NCBI GenBank assembly: GCA_015143295.1 | Contig: CM026552.1 | Coordinates: 60,630,944-60,694,943 of the forward strand | DNA: 64,000 nt | Reading direction: 5' to 3' | DNA from: Tetracentron sinense | Taxonomy: Eukaryota; Streptophyta; Magnoliopsida; Trochodendrales; Trochodendraceae | In this document: positions 31,891 to 44,480 of the stretch, piece by piece | How the letters are laid out: each line of letters opens with the position of its first letter | How positions within the stretch are numbered: position 1 is the stretch's first letter | Position numbers and translations under genes: made by a program | Notes under the pieces: model-generated | Told to the model about the DNA's origin: nothing | Seen by the model: only the letters and a program-made list of their open reading frames with translations | Databases searched by the model: none

Positions 31891-32739
31891 TCGTGTTTTT
31901 GCATAAATTTCAGTAAGGGTATTATGGTCTTTTGGTCGGTTCACTCTTACCTTAAGAGTTTAACCCGAGCCTTTAGGGCTCATTCTCAACACTTAGAGGA
32001 TTTGGGGGATTAGAAGAGAGGAGAAAGGGTTTCCTAAGCTAGGGTTTTGCTTTTGGAGAAGAATCAAAGGGGTTTTGAGACCCTAGATCACTTCAAGTCC
32101 GATTTTTCTCCAAGATCACGGCTCAAGCACTCGTGGAGAGCGTTCCCCAACCTAGGGCAGCACCTCACGGTCGTTTTTGGAAGGGGTTTCTTCCTCATTT
32201 CTTCAAGGTCGGTACTTCTTACTACCCTCCTAGTTATAGTTCCTCTTTTCCCTTTATTTCTTTTGATTTTTCTTTCATTTACACATGTGCTATGAGATGG
32301 ATGGTTGTGAATGGTGAATGGAGATGGAATGGGCGATTGGATGCCAAGGGTTGTGTTGTGATGATAAAAATGGGGAGGGCATTGTATCCATAATAAACAC
32401 ACCTTTATGATGTGAGTAAACTCACCTAGAAAAGCATGATTTAGGTTTAAATGAATAATGAATAATGAACACACCATGTTTGATGAAATGCCAAGGTGAA
32501 TAAAATGAGTTGTAAATTAGGAAATGCATGCCTAATAAATTATGAATATTGCTAGGGCCTATGATAGTATGTTTCTTGCTTTCCCTAAATGATATGAATA
32601 TTACATTGCTCAATCATTGATGTTATATGTGTTGTGAAATTACCCAAATGTCATATTTAAATTTAAATGCAAGTATGTACACGGTTCCCATGAGCACGGC
32701 ATGCATGACATGATTTATCGAGGTTTTCAAGAACATGGT

Positions 32740-32776
32740 TAGAGGTGGGACATATCCTACGATATGTTTTACCTCG
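32740..32776 (+). other. Conserved GAGGT/ACCTC two-part hairpin, J version
   Basis: GAGGT, GGGA, CATATC, a 4-base loop, GATATG, TTTT, ACCTC. It is the same hairpin as at 3930-3963, read in the sense direction. Confidence 0.65.
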
Positions 32777-32811
32777 CTTTTCACAAGAAAACAAGAACCA
32801 ACATTCCACGA

Positions 32812-32955
32812 GGGGTCTCCCCTCACTAAAAAGTGCATATCATGAAGAAGGGCCTCCCTTCCCTCGCAAGTACATACATATCATGAAGAAGGGTCTCCCT
32901 TCCCTCGCAAGTGCATTGCATAAAGAAGGGTCTCCCTTCCCTCTCAAGGCATCTC
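32812..32955 (+). repeat. GAAGGG/CCCTTC hairpin array (LTR J)
   Basis: Three GAAGGG-(t/c)ct-CCCTTC units and one GGGG-tct-CCCC unit, separated by CATAT.ATGAA text. Confidence 0.75.
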
Positions 32956-33326
32956 TCAAGCGCATCTCACAAGGATATCTCACAAGTGTATCTCCCAAGT
33001 TACATGATCACAAGCAAGCACGCATGACATGCATGACATGACACGTACGACACGCTTGACAAGATCAAGTAAGACAAACACGACAAGCTTTCAAGTACGA
33101 AAAGATATTTCAAGCCAAGTCAAGTGCACGATGTTTTCAAGAGGTTTTATCGGCTTTCTACGAAATAGAAGCATGATTATAAATTGCTTTACTTCCTTGT
33201 ATGATATGAATTGTTTCCGTCTAACATATATGAATTGCTCCTGATTTATGTATTGCCATTTTTATGCTATGACTATTGGTTAGTATTTGGTACCCGCTGA
33301 GTATTCCATGCTCAGCCGTACTTCTT

Positions 33327-33446
33327 ATGTCGGCAGGTTCTGAGGGAGCTGCTGCTCCATTTGATGTTTGTGCTCCTCGTCCATGGGTGGAAGAGGAGTA
33401 CGTCGAGGAGCCTTTGGAGGAACCTCCCGTAGAGGGTTATCAGTAG
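33327..33446 (+). CDS. LTR leader small ORF (MSAG family), J version, 39 aa
   Basis: Intact frame MSAGSEGAAAPFDVCAPRPW, then VEEEYVEEPLEEPP, ending GYQ. It differs from the E and F copies at three residues (I/V, S/R and H/Q), and some codon changes (CCG/CCT and CCT/CCA) are silent. The conserved hairpin stands at about 33292-33322, ending a few bases before the ATG. The peptide is very acidic and has no recognised domain. It lies in a solo LTR, so it may not be expressed now. Confidence 0.5.
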   Translation: MSAGSEGAAAPFDVCAPRPWVEEEYVEEPLEEPPVEGYQ

Positions 33447-34091
33447 GTGGTGTTAGATTCTGAGTGGATTGGCTGTGGGTGAGCATGAGTGATTATATCC
33501 ATGTATTTTGGCGGGCATGTCCGCACTTTCTTTGTTTTCATTTCTTTGTATTAAACTTGGACCATGTGTATATACTTAGAGGTTGTTAGACTTCCGCTGT
33601 GTTTTATAGTTATGTTTCCGCTGTCATCCTCTATTGTATATGCTCTGTGGGTTTTTGCAGGTTGGTTTGTCAAGCAAGTCATGTAAGCCATGATTAGTCG
33701 TCCAAAGTTCACTCTAACTCCTAGGGTGGGTTTTGGGTCGCAACAAAATATAGGGTAATACTAGGTTAACTATAAGAGTGTACTAAACTTGAAGATCAAT
33801 GCTTGATCTTGAAGAAAATCCTTGGATTTTGGATCCCAAGCTTGAGGAAGAATACCCACTTGAAATATTGAGGAATCCTTGCTTGATTTAAGGAAGAATC
33901 TTGATCTCCCTCTTTTTCAATCTCAAACCCCTCTTGCAAATCCCCAAATTTCTCCTCCCTTTCTCTCTCTCAATTCTTCTCTTAGTCTCTCTAGGTTTAT
34001 GGTAAATCCCAAAAGCCCCAAATGAGCCCTATTTAAAAGCCTAAGGGTTAAAACCCTTATTTCCGTGGGTTAAAAAAAAACAGGTTTTCGT

Positions 34092-34305
34092 GATGACGAT
34101 TGATCGTTGGCTTGGGACGATCGATCGTCCATGTTCGATCGTCGGTTTTGGACGAGCAATTGTCCAGCTTCTCGAAAGCCATCTCAATTTCTAAGTTCAG
34201 GGCGATCGATCGTCAAGTTTGGGATGATCGATCGTCCAAGTTCCAGTAGGGTTGCCCAGGTTTCTGGGCTCATGATGATCGATCGTCGCCATGTGGCGAT
34301 CGATC
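34092..34305 (-). repeat. GACGATCGATCGTC palindrome array (C/D shared LTR)
   Basis: About seven units of the CGATCGATCG core with GA/TC flanks instead of CC/GG. They are interspersed with TTCTCGAAAGCCATCTCAAT and GTTGCCCAGGTTTCTGGGCT. They lie at the promoter side of the LTR. Confidence 0.8.
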
Positions 34306-34519
34306 GTCCAACCCCAGTTTTCATCCTTTAACTTGCAGAGTACTTTAGGATGGTTTTTCGACCCTATTTTTACTATTTTTAGGGTAATAACAAATTCATA
34401 CCTCACACCTAAGTTGTTACACGTCATTTCCTATAAATCCCAATTTTCACTTTGCATGAAAGGCTTTTTGGCCAAAAGTACTATTCACAACCATATGTAA
34501 AATGTTCCAGGGTTCTACA

Positions 34520-34534
34520 TCCTCCCCCCTTACA
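34520..34534 (-). other. Polypurine tract of element D
   Basis: The minus strand reads GTAAGGGGGGAGGA directly before the LTR, very like that of B. Confidence 0.75.
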
Positions 34535-34608
34535 AAAAATTTTGTCCTCGAAATTTGGACCATACACATAGATACAAGAAAGCCAATACATACATAAATA
34601 CCAAGAAA

Positions 34609-37600
34609 TTACACAAACAAATGAGGGTGCTTTTCTTTTACTTCCGCTTCGCGCTCCTATGTAGCTTCTTCTCTGGTATGATGTTGCCATTTAACAAGGA
34701 CCAAGGGAATGACTTTGTTGCGCAAAACTTGGTCTCTACGATCCAAGATCTGAACCGACTCTTCCACTAAGGTAAGATCTTCCTGGATTTTCAATGGATC
34801 TAGGTCAATCACATGTGAAGGATCCGAAATGTATTTTCAAAGCATGGACACATGAAAGACGTTGTGAACAGCCGCCATTGAGTGGGTAGAGCAACCCGGT
34901 AAGCAACTTCACTAACTCAGGTGACAATTTCGAACGGACCCATATACCTCGGGTTGAGCTTTCCTCTTTTGCCAAACCTCATAACACACTTTGTCGGCGA
35001 AACCTTCACAAATACTAAATCACTAACATGAAATTCAAGATCTCGTGTATGGGTGTCGGCATAGCTCTTCTACCTGTCTTGAGCTGTCTTCAATCTCTCC
35101 CTGATAATCTTGACCTTATTCGCGGTTTGCTCAATCAACTCCGGGCCCAATATCTTTCTCTCTCCAACTTCATCCCAATATAGGGGAGATCTACAACTTC
35201 TACCATATAAGGCCTCGAAAGGTGCCATTTGGATACTCGCCTGATAACTATTATTATAGGCAAATTCTACCAACCGTAAATGATCCTCCCAACTGCCCTT
35301 GAAATCCAACATGCAAGCTTGAAGCATGTCTTCTATAACTTGGTCTGCCCATCTATTTGAGGATGAAAGGCGGTACTAAAGTTCAAACGGGAACCAATAG
35401 TGCTCTGAAAGCTCTTCCAGAACCTAGAAGTGAATCTTGGATCCCTGTCGGAAACAATACTTACCGGCACTCCATGCAACCGAACATCTTCTTTGATGTA
35501 CAATGCCACTAGCTGGTTCGCCTTGAACATGGTCCGATACGGCAAGAAGTGAGTGGACTTTGTCAAACGATCAACCACTATCCAAATCACATCGGAGTTC
35601 TTTGCGGTCCTTGCCAATCCAACAATGAAGTCCATGGAGAAGTTCTCCCAATTCCACTTGGGAATCAGAAGGGATTGCAAAAGACCTGCCGGCCTCATAT
35701 GCTCGGCCTTCACCTATTGGCACACTAAGCATCTGGACACATATTCGACAAGTTCCCTCTTCATGTTCCGCCACCAATAGTTCTTCTTTAGATTCTGGTA
35801 CATCTTCGTACCACTAGGATGCACAGTGTACCTAGATTGGTGAGCTTCATATAAGATCTCGCTCTTAAATTCCATATCCGAAGGGACACACAACCTTCCT
35901 TTAAATGTGATTGCTCCATTACTATTCACTGAGAACTCATCACTCCCCTTACTAATCGCCTTATCTCTATAAGCAAGTAGCTCTGCATCCGAATCCTGCA
36001 ACTCTCGGATCCGAGCTAGGATATGAGGCCTGACTGTAAGATTTGCTATGACTGGCCCATAGGTGGGAATACTGAATCTGGTATTGAGGTTTGCCATGAC
36101 CTCCAACATCTTCCACTTATGAATCATTATATGAGCCACAAGTCCAGTAGGCTTTCTGCTCAAGGCATCTGCCACCACATTAGCTTTACCCAGATGGTAC
36201 TAGATCGAACAATCGTAGTCCTTTAAGAATTCTATCCATCGGCGTGTCGCATATTTAACTCCTTTTGGGAAAATAAGTATTTTAAACTTTTGTGATCAGT
36301 GAAAACATCAAACTATTCCCCATAAAGGTAATGCCGCCATATCTTTAATGCGAAAACCACTGTGGCGAACTCCAAGTCATGAGTAGGATAGTTCTTTTCA
36401 TGATCCTTCAATTGTCAGGAAGTGTAGGCAATGACATTCCCATGCTACATAAGAACACATCCTAGCCCAATGTTCGAGGCATCATTGTAGACCACGAAAC
36501 CTCCACTTTCAGATGACACTATGAGAACGGGGGTTATAGCAATCCTCTTCTTCAATTCTATAAATCTTGCTTCACACTTATCACTCCAAATGAACTTTGC
36601 ATTCTTCCGTGTAAAATACGTGAGTGGTGCCGCTAAGTGGGAGAATCCCTCTACGAATCTCCTGTAGTATCCTGCCAAACCGAGGAAGCTACGTATCTCG
36701 GTAACACTTCTGGGTCTCTCCCATTTCATCACAGCTTCTATCTTTGCTAGGTCTACTGAAATACCCTCGGCAGATACCACGTGGCCAAGGAATGCAACTT
36801 TCTCCTACCAAAATTTGCACTTACTCAACTTCGCATAAAGTCTATCATCTCGAAGAGTCTCAAGTGTAAGGCGAAGGTCTTGATCATGATCCTCCCATGT
36901 CGGGGAATATACTAAGATGTCATCAACAAAGACGATAACACATCTGTCGAGACAAGGCTTGAATACATGGTTCATCAAATCCATGAATGCCGCCAGTGCA
37001 TTCGTTAGACCAAAAGGCATTACTAGGAACTTGTAGTGCCCGTACCGAGTCCTAAAGGCAATCTATAGAACATCTTCGGCCTTGATCTTCAACGGTTGAT
37101 ACCCTGATCGCAGATTAATCTTGGAGAAGAACTTTGCTCCTTTTAGTTGGTCAAATAAATCGTCTATCCGTGGCAATGGGTAACGATTTTTGATCATAAC
37201 TTTGATCAACTGCCGATAGTCGATGCACATCCTCATCGACCCATTTTTCTTCTTCACAAAGAGTACCGATGCTCCCCATGGTGAAACACATGGCCGGATA
37301 AAACCAAGCCGTTGTAATTCTTCAATTCGCTCCTTCAATTCTTTAAGCTCAATGGGAGCCATCCTATATGGAGCTTTAGAGATTGGAGTTGTTACTGGAG
37401 CGAGCTCTATTGCAAACTCCATCTCCCTATCTAGAGGTAATCCTGACAAGTCCTCGGGAAATACATCCAAATACTCAATCACATCTGGGATGACTGAGGA
37501 ATCTCGTGCCTCTGGATTTGCAAGACTTAGAGCCGCTAGATGGGCTATATCTCTCCTTCTAAGTCCGCGAAAATGAAAAGGTTTGATGCCCTCTGGCTTA

Positions 37601-37925
37601 AACTTCACCATCTTTTCGAAACAAGCCACATGTCCATGGTGTGCAGCTAGCCAATCCATCCCAAGAATAACATCGAAGTCCAAGTTTTGAAACTCAAGGA
37701 TGATTAGATCTATCAGCAATTCATATTGCCCGACTTGAACTCTATAGTTCTGGTATCCTCGGTCTGTATCAACCCACTTGCCAAGCGGAGTCAAAATGGT
37801 TAACTTGTGATGTAGGCGACTCGGCTCAGACACAAAACCTTTGGCGAAGCTAGGTGATACAAAAGATTGTGTTGATCCCGTGTCAATCAACACACGAGCT
37901 AGACACTTGTTTATTAGTAATACGC
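34609..37925 (-). pseudogene. Element D pol, decayed but full length
   Basis: From 37925 downward: protease (DTGSTQSF, about 37880), RT (YRQLIK, and VDDILVYS at about 36920), and RNase H (about 36200-36550). Then come integrase (CLVCQ at about 35720, DFIVGL, SDRD at 35440, then truncated helices to 35070) and a chromodomain-like tail ending at a TAA (34609-34611) that matches B's stop position. At least five stop codons or frameshifts break it, so no complete product is possible. Confidence 0.9.
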
Positions 37926-38065
37926 CTGTGCATTGTAGTTAGCTACATCAATAAATTTTAAGCAACACATACATAGAGTTCAAGTAATAAAATATACTCA
38001 TATGCAACCATATAAGATATAATACTCATCCATTCATACTTGAGAAATTTAGAATTTTCACGTAC
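37926..38065 (-). other. Predicted gag-pol intron of element D (140 bp)
   Basis: Donor CAAG^GTACGTG and acceptor ATGCACAG^GCGTA. Removal joins CAA-G to GC in the protease frame. Unspliced gag stops at once (GGT-ACG-TGA). Confidence 0.65.
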
Positions 38066-39318
38066 CTTGCACAACATCATCAGATGCCTGTGCGTCCCTT
38101 TCAGTCAAGGCAAAGACCCGACCCTAGTTAGCCCTATGAGGCTGCTGTGTGGTATATGTGGGTCATGCGGGTCTAGATGCTGAAGCTTGCAAAGACCCTT
38201 GTGGAGCAGTTTGCCGAACTTGGTGCCTACTTCCCTAAGGTAGAACCCCGTGACTGCTAGAGTGGGCAATCTTTAACCATGTGGCCATGCTCGCCACAAT
38301 GGAAACACCCTTCAGATGCCCTCTAACACTCTCCCACCAGGTGTCTCCAGCCACAATAGTTGCACTCCTCCAAAGATGAAGAGGATGACGGTGACACATA
38401 TCTAGTGCCCTGAGAAAAAGCGAGGCGAGGTGCCTGTGAAGTAGTAGGACGAGGTGCTGTCGATACAAAAGGAGGCCTTTGTGTCTGTGTAGGCCTAGGA
38501 GCTGGATAAGGGGAAATCCTGGTCCTCTTTTCCAGTGGTGCTAAACCACTGGACTAACCCTTCTACATGACTCTCCCAAAGCCACTCTCTCTTCTCTTGA
38601 GAAACTCCTCTGAGTTCTTTTCGGCGATCCTCGCCTTTCCCATAATCTCTCTCCAAGATTTCACCTGAAGAATGGAGACTGGATCCTTGATGAAGGGCTT
38701 CAAGCCATTCTTAAATTTTCGGACTCGTATCTCCTCTGTCGAGATCAAGTGTGGTACAAATCAGGATAACTCTACAAATTTGGCCTCATACTCAGCCACA
38801 CTCATGTCTCCTTGTACCAAGGTCATGAACTCCATTTCCTTTTGTTGTTTGACAATCTTGGGGAAGTATTGCCCATAGAAGGCATCCAGAAACTCACCCC
38901 AAGACCATGGCTCTCCGGCTCTAGTAGTGTCTCTCTCTCTCAATACCGCTCTCCACCAATGGTTAGCTTCCCCTTCCATCATGAAGGCTACCCAATCTAC
39001 TCTCTGCTCATCCATGTAGGGAAGAGCACGAAAGATTTTCTCTAGTTGCATAATCCACGCTTTTGCAACCATGGGCTCTGTAGTCCCATAGAAGGTAGGT
39101 GGATGAAGCCTTTGGAATGCCTCAAGTCCTGAAGTGTGATGAGCCGGAGGTGGGTGTACCAATGCATTTGTAGCAGCAAGCTTTTGGGCTGCTAGCATGG
39201 TCATGGTCTCCACCGATGTGTTGAGAAACTGAGATATGTCGGGTTGATCATCACCCGAAGGAGCATCACTTCCGCTACCCCTTGTATTGTATCCACGACC
39301 CTGAGCACCGTGCCTCAT
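38066..39318 (-). pseudogene. Element D gag, decayed
   Basis: It starts MRHGAQGRGYNTRG at 39318. Core EGEANHWW and EFLDAFYGQYFP, then SMSVAEYE-like DMSVAEYEAKF, and a degraded zinc-knuckle region (about 38270-38360), are all recognisable. It is broken near 38760 and further downstream. It ends at the same DDVVQ junction. Confidence 0.88.
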
Positions 39319-39618
39319 GATTAGATCCTGAGGACAACAATACAACATGAGTTTGACTTCGATATATATTCAATAAATATTTCCTAATATCTCAACATTC
39401 ATCAAGTAGATAACAATATACCAAAGTACTCATAACAATTGATAAGCATACAAGTTTGTGTTCCTAGAGTAGTGTACTAAGTTCGGTTGGAACCCAACTG
39501 GTTATGGACTAAGACTAAGAAGTAGTCCACACTTGGAATGCAACTCTTTAGAATGACCCTAATGCCTTGTTCAATCAAGGTATCAGTTCTAAGTGACCCT
39601 AGAGACTCTAACGCATAG

Positions 39619-39630
39619 GCTCTGATACCA
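39619..39630 (-). other. Primer-binding site of element D
   Basis: The minus strand reads TGGTATCAGAGC, a perfect match to the initiator-Met primer site, four bases from the LTR. Confidence 0.8.
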
Positions 39631-39883
39631 CCTCTGTCGCAACCCAAAATATCCACTGGGAGTTAGGGATACTTTGGCTCGTGATGTGCCTATCAGATAC
39701 CGATTCATCTTGTAATGATACCCAAGGCATAGCATAATATAATCATCAATAGTGCGAAAGCTTAAAACCAAAGTGCGGAATTGTGACCAAAAAATTTCCA
39801 TTCTATAGTTATCAATTGTATTCCAAGTTTGTATAATACATGACCCAAAATAAGAGTAGACGGGCCTACTCATCAAAATACAA

Positions 39884-39971
39884 AACGTATGGCTCCTCCT
39901 TGCCATAATCCTCCTCTATCCAATGGCCTAGGGCACAGATGTCAAAAAGGAACTCGTGTACCTACCGACTT
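39884..39971 (-). pseudogene. MSAG-family small ORF remnant in D LTR
   Basis: The start is AAGTCG instead of ATGTCG. After VGTRVPF a one-base change in phase is needed to read DIC...WIEEDYG. It is decayed. Confidence 0.5.
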
Positions 39972-40196
39972 AACATGTATGGCTGAGCGTGGAATACTAA
40001 TTGAGTACAAACTAATAGCTAACAACACTATAACAATCATAATATCACATACCCGTGCGTACAAGAATACAATTCACAAAATGCATGCTTAAAACCCTTC
40101 ATGGAAAACCTTTCACAAAACTTATTCTTTTCATGGAAAACAAACCATCTCATGCATGCTTATGAGTTCTTATGAGCGTCGAGTTCTTGTGAATTC

Positions 40197-40440
40197 TTCA
40201 CTAGTGGCACCCTTCGTACCGTCCCACTAAACACCCACCCAAAGGAGCTTGGGAATATCAGATGGTTAATGGTGCTCCTCGGGCCGTCCCACAAGTTCTT
40301 ACAAGTCTTTCAAGTTCTTACAAGTTCTTTACTAGTGGCGCCCTTCGTACCATCCCACTAAACACCCACCCAAAGTAGCTTGGGAATATCAGATGGTTAG
40401 TGGCACTCCTCGGGCAGCCCCACTAGCTTACGAGTTCTTA
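40197..40440 (-). repeat. AGTGG/CCACT hairpin repeats in D LTR
   Basis: Two full cycles of ACTAGTGGC.CCCTTCGTACC.TCCCACTAAAC and GTTAGTGGC.CTCCTCGGGC...CACTAGC, about 145 bases apart. Confidence 0.65.
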
Positions 40441-41330
40441 CAAGTTCTTGTGAGCTAATCTTATGAATTTCTTGAAAACCTTCCTTATGCTTTTTGAAAT
40501 ACATGCTTATGAGAAAACTTCAGTTCATACAAGTGTGCATGCTTGTACGTGACAATAGGTTCTATCGTGATCATGAGCATAATCAATATCATATAGCATT
40601 TCTACAATTCCATAGACATATGAATTATTGAAGGAAAAACACACATATCGCATTTCACTTAATATCTACCCAATGTGGGAAAATCCCCTAAATCATATCC
40701 TCATTTTCTTAACTTAGTCCTCATTCCCACATTTCATCGAACATGTAGTAAGCAACATTTCTTATGTCTTTAATTCATGCTTTCATTTACAATATTTCAT
40801 CAACATCATATGTGTATTCATTATTGGTACAATGCCCATCCATGTTTTTCATCACACAACATCATCCATCACATTCTACGTGGCATCCATTTGCCTTAAC
40901 CTCCATACATTCACCTCACACCCATTTCCTTCCCATTTATCTTATTCTTTTAGGTTATAAGATTAACATCGTAAAATGAACTCAAAATATAGGGTAATAC
41001 TATGTTAAATATAAGAGTGTACTAACCTTGAAGATCAATGCTTGATCTTGAAGAAAATCCTTGGATTTTGGGTCCCAAGCTTGAGGAAGAACACCCACTT
41101 GAAATATGGAGGAATCCTTGCTTGATTTGGGGAAGAATCTTGATCTCCCTCTTCTTTAATCTCAAACCCCTCTTGCAAATCCCCAAACTTCTCCTCCCTT
41201 TCTCTCTCTCAATTCTTCTCTTAGTCTCTCGAAGTTTATGGTAAATCCCAAAGGCCCCAAATGAGCCCTATTTATAAGCCAAAGGGTTAAAACCCTTATT
41301 TTCGCGGGTTAAAAAAACATGTTTTCGCGG

Positions 41331-41550
41331 TGACGATCGATCGTCCATGTTCCCGTAAGCTTGACCAGTTTCCTATGTCCGGGCGATTGATCGTCGTTTT
41401 TGGACGATCGATCGTCCAGCTTCCCGAAAGCCATCTCAATTTCTGGGTTCAGGGTGATCGATCATCAAGTTTGGGATGATTGATTGTCCAAGTTCCAGTA
41501 GGTTGCCCAGGTTTCTGGGCTCTTGACGATCGATCGTCGCCATGTGGCAA
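41331..41550 (-). repeat. GACGATCGATCGTC palindrome array in D right LTR
   Basis: Same organisation as 34092-34305, with several units mutated (GATTGATCGTC, GATTGATTGTC). Confidence 0.75.
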
Positions 41551-41770
41551 TCGATCTTCCAACCCCAGTTTTCATCCTTTAACCTACAGAGTACTTTGGG
41601 ATGGTTTTCTAACCCTGGTTCTACTATTTTTAGGGTAATAACCCCTTCTTACCTCACACCTAAGTTGTTCTACATCATTTCCTATAAATCCCAATTTTGA
41701 CATTGCATGAAAGGCCTTTTGGCTAAAAGTACTATTCACAACCATATGTAAAAAGTTCTGGGGTTCTACA

Positions 41771-43450
41771 GGTTTGGTCACACGGGGTGTGACGCTATGC
41801 AGAGTGATGTCATGGAGGGGATAAAGGTGAGGATCCTTTCCCATGACTCTGTTGATTGCGAGTTGCACGGATGCATGGTGTCGGCTTCTTCTGCTTCGTC
41901 TCACCGGGGCTGCTCAGTGCAGGTTGGTAGGACCAGGTTTGGATACCGGAAGATTTGTTTTGAAAACATTTTTAGAAAAGTGTAGGACTTTTGCAAAAGT
42001 TTTTGATTTTGGCAGAGAGAAAGCATAGGATAGCTTTTTAGATTTGCCAGGGAATTGCCTTTGTTAGGGGTTGGGGATTTTGTAATCTGTCTTTCACTCT
42101 CAGAGAGTAGAGTACGACCTAGAATAGGTTTCTTCACCGTTAGGGATATTTGTGGGTAGACCTGTTTGTCTTGCCATTGCTGGAGATTGGACTCTGGCTG
42201 GGGAGCAACTTGCTGGGGAGCCACTGAGGCTTCTACTGAGGATCCGCTGGGGAATATGACGTTGTCGTAGACCACCGCCGGGGATCTATCGGGGAGTGGC
42301 ACTTTGCCGGAGGCTGTCAACTATCTGCTTGGGGAATTATGGCCTCTGCTGGAGACTGTTACCCGGGAGTCTGTTTCTCAGTTCTATCTGCTGGAGATTA
42401 CTACAGGGGTACCTATTTTTCAGTGCCATCTGTCGGTGACTTGTTGGGGGTTGTCGGGAGTTCGGCGAGACTACTTATTGCTAGATTCTGTTTCCAAATT
42501 ACTCTTCAATTTTTCTCCCTTTTTTACCCTTGGAATGACCAAGTCAAGGGGTTCGCATAATTTTTGTGCGATGAGGATGTTGTCGATTTTCCTCATGCCT
42601 GCGAAGCTGGTTGGTTTTTTGTCCCTCTTTGGCCCCTAGTCGCAAGACTAGGTCTGGGGTCGCGTAATTTTTGCGCAATGAGGCCGTTGCCGATTTTCAC
42701 TCATACTCGCGATTTGTTAGGAGAAATAGATCTTCTCCCATCATTGCCCTGAATGGCGCTCTGTGGCCGATTTCTGCTCCGCCAAGGATGTAGATGAAAT
42801 ACTGCACTTGCACTCATAGTTTTTAGGGGATCTAGAAGGACTTAGAGTTGGACAAAATGTAGGCTAGGGGACCGAAGTTTGGGACACCCTGAGATTTCTC
42901 TTGTTGTAATTGATTTGCACTCCCTTGGAGATTTGTCTTGTTATAGTTGACTTTCACTCTTTTGGGGAGCTCTCCCATTGAAGATTTGTATTTTAGGATT
43001 CCCGACGGGTTTTTTTTTTGCTCCGCTAGGGAATTTGAGATAAGTTGTCTTTTCTGGGGAGTTTCTGGCTTTGAAAATGTTTCAACTTCTATTTTGGGTT
43101 TTCCTTTGATGGAAATTTTGTACCCTTGAAGTCAACTCGTCTGGGGACGTTGAGAGGATTTTTGCTATGTCTGGACTCTATGGGGAGAGGTTTTAGAGAG
43201 GCTTTGGTTCCACTGGAGATGATTTGACTCTGCGTGGGAAGTGGGGGAAGGTATGATTCCCTTTTCGTGACCGTACCTGATTTGTCAGGTTGCCTACGTA
43301 CCCTTTACAGGATCAGGTCAAGACGTAGATCAAGTAAATACCGCAGAGGACAAGGTAGGGTGTCCCTAAAAATGTTTCATGAAAGAAGGGCTATAAGACT
43401 TGAGGGGCTAAGTAACGGATTTCATTGATTTTGTAAAATGGGTTTACATT
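41771..43450 (-). other. Non-coding 3' region of Tat/Athila-type element T
   Basis: It contains many short imperfect repeats around GCTGGGGA or CCGGGGAT, each about 20-35 bases apart (strongest 42175-42470 and 43000-43250). I see no gene. The position, directly downstream of the minus-strand pol end, suggests the 3' untranslated or LTR part of T. Its edges are not resolved. Confidence 0.45.
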
Positions 43451-43548
43451 TGCTGGGGATAAGGAGTGTGCCAAAGATAGCCTCCTGTCATTTCCCAGAG
43501 AAACTATGAGTGCAAAGCACCTATTAGATCTAGACCCTAAACGTAGTA

Positions 43549-44480
43549 TCACTTGACTTTGTCTATGTTGATGGGCTCTGGGAGGTCTTCATCATCCATA
43601 CGTCCGAGTCGAAGGGCGCTGCCTGAGAATTTGTCTCGGACGATGTATGGGCCTTCATAGTTGGAGGTGAACTTGCCCCTAGGATTAGGCTGGTTTGGGA
43701 ACATTTTTTAGAGAACCAGGTCACCGACTTTGATGCTTCGGGGCTTGAATTTTTGTTGAATGCCCTAGCCATGAAACCTATGATAGGTGAGAGTGGGTTT
43801 GAGGCTAGTCGATACTCTCTCATGATTAAGATGCTGACTGGGTCATTCTGTGCCATTACGCTTTTGAATTTCTGCTCCATTAACAATCAAGCTAGGATGG
43901 AATTTATACTTGAGGGGAGGACTGCGTCCATACCATAAGCCAGAGAGGAATGGGGTTGCTCATGTTGAAGTCTGATGGTAGTTTGTAGGCCATGAGTGTT
44001 ATGGAAGCATCTCAGCCAGGCAGAGTAATTGGTTGCAATCTTTCTGAGATCTGCTCATGTTCTTGTGTGGCGCTTCTAGGCAACCATGGTCTATGGCATG
44101 TATGGCGTAGATTTGTGCTGTGAATCTTGAATTTCTGGTAGAGCACAGACTCCCTTTGTTGCAGAAGTTGAAAAAAGGAATGGTCCCGTTACATATCATA
44201 CGAGACTCATATTGATAGAGAATCCCTGTTCAGGGAAAAAAGGAACCACATAGTGTGATGGTGGTAAAGAGGCTTCCTCAACCATTTTTTTTTAAGTAAT
44301 CGATTGCAAACCAGGATGAATCGATGGCCATTTGATGCTTTCAGAGTATGGGTCCGATGACGTCGATGCCCCAAGCTAAGAAGGGATAAAGGAGCAGTGA
44401 AGTTGTTCAGCATGGTTGTTGTGTAGTCATCTGTCAGTATAGACTGGGCATTTGGTGGCACTTTGGTACATGCTTGCAAC
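43549..44480 (-). pseudogene. Element T integrase region (Tat/Athila-type), eroded
   Basis: The minus strand shows KASNGHRFILV after a frameshifted WGIDVIGP motif (about 44330-44360), as in Tat/Athila integrases. A zinc-finger-like C..C remnant lies near 44450. The characteristic C-terminus GKFTSNYEGPYIV, DKFSGSALRL and PINIDKVK lies at 43549-43700. Numerous stops and frameshifts make it inactive. It is only distantly related to the other elements here. Confidence 0.75.

Larger units (their letters stand above)
31220..33745 (+). mobile_element. Solo LTR J (2526 bp), plus orientation
   Basis: It starts TGTAGAGCCCCGG and ends GGGTCGCAACA, flanked by AAATA (31215-31219 and 33746-33750). It lies in the shared C/D LTR, whose text continues exactly across it. 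It has the same family and length as I, but reversed. Confidence 0.93.
27684..34519 (-). mobile_element. LTR shared by elements C and D (about 2.1 kb net), with two insertions
   Basis: It starts TGTCGCGACCC beside C's primer site and ends GGGTTCTACA beside D's polypurine tract. It therefore serves as the 5' LTR of C and the 3' LTR of D. Without the insert M (about 28701-30723 plus a 150-base repeat) and solo LTR J it is about 2135 bases, equal to D's right LTR (2136). This is the structure LTR-internal-LTR-internal-LTR. Confidence 0.85.
39635..41770 (-). mobile_element. Right (5') LTR of element D (2136 bp)
   Basis: Plus-strand text TGTCGCAACCC...GGGGTTCTACA. It aligns with the shared C/D LTR. 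A minus-strand TATA box (CTTATAAATAG) lies at about 41268-41279. Right of it begins unrelated sequence (GGTTTGGTCAC). Confidence 0.9.
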
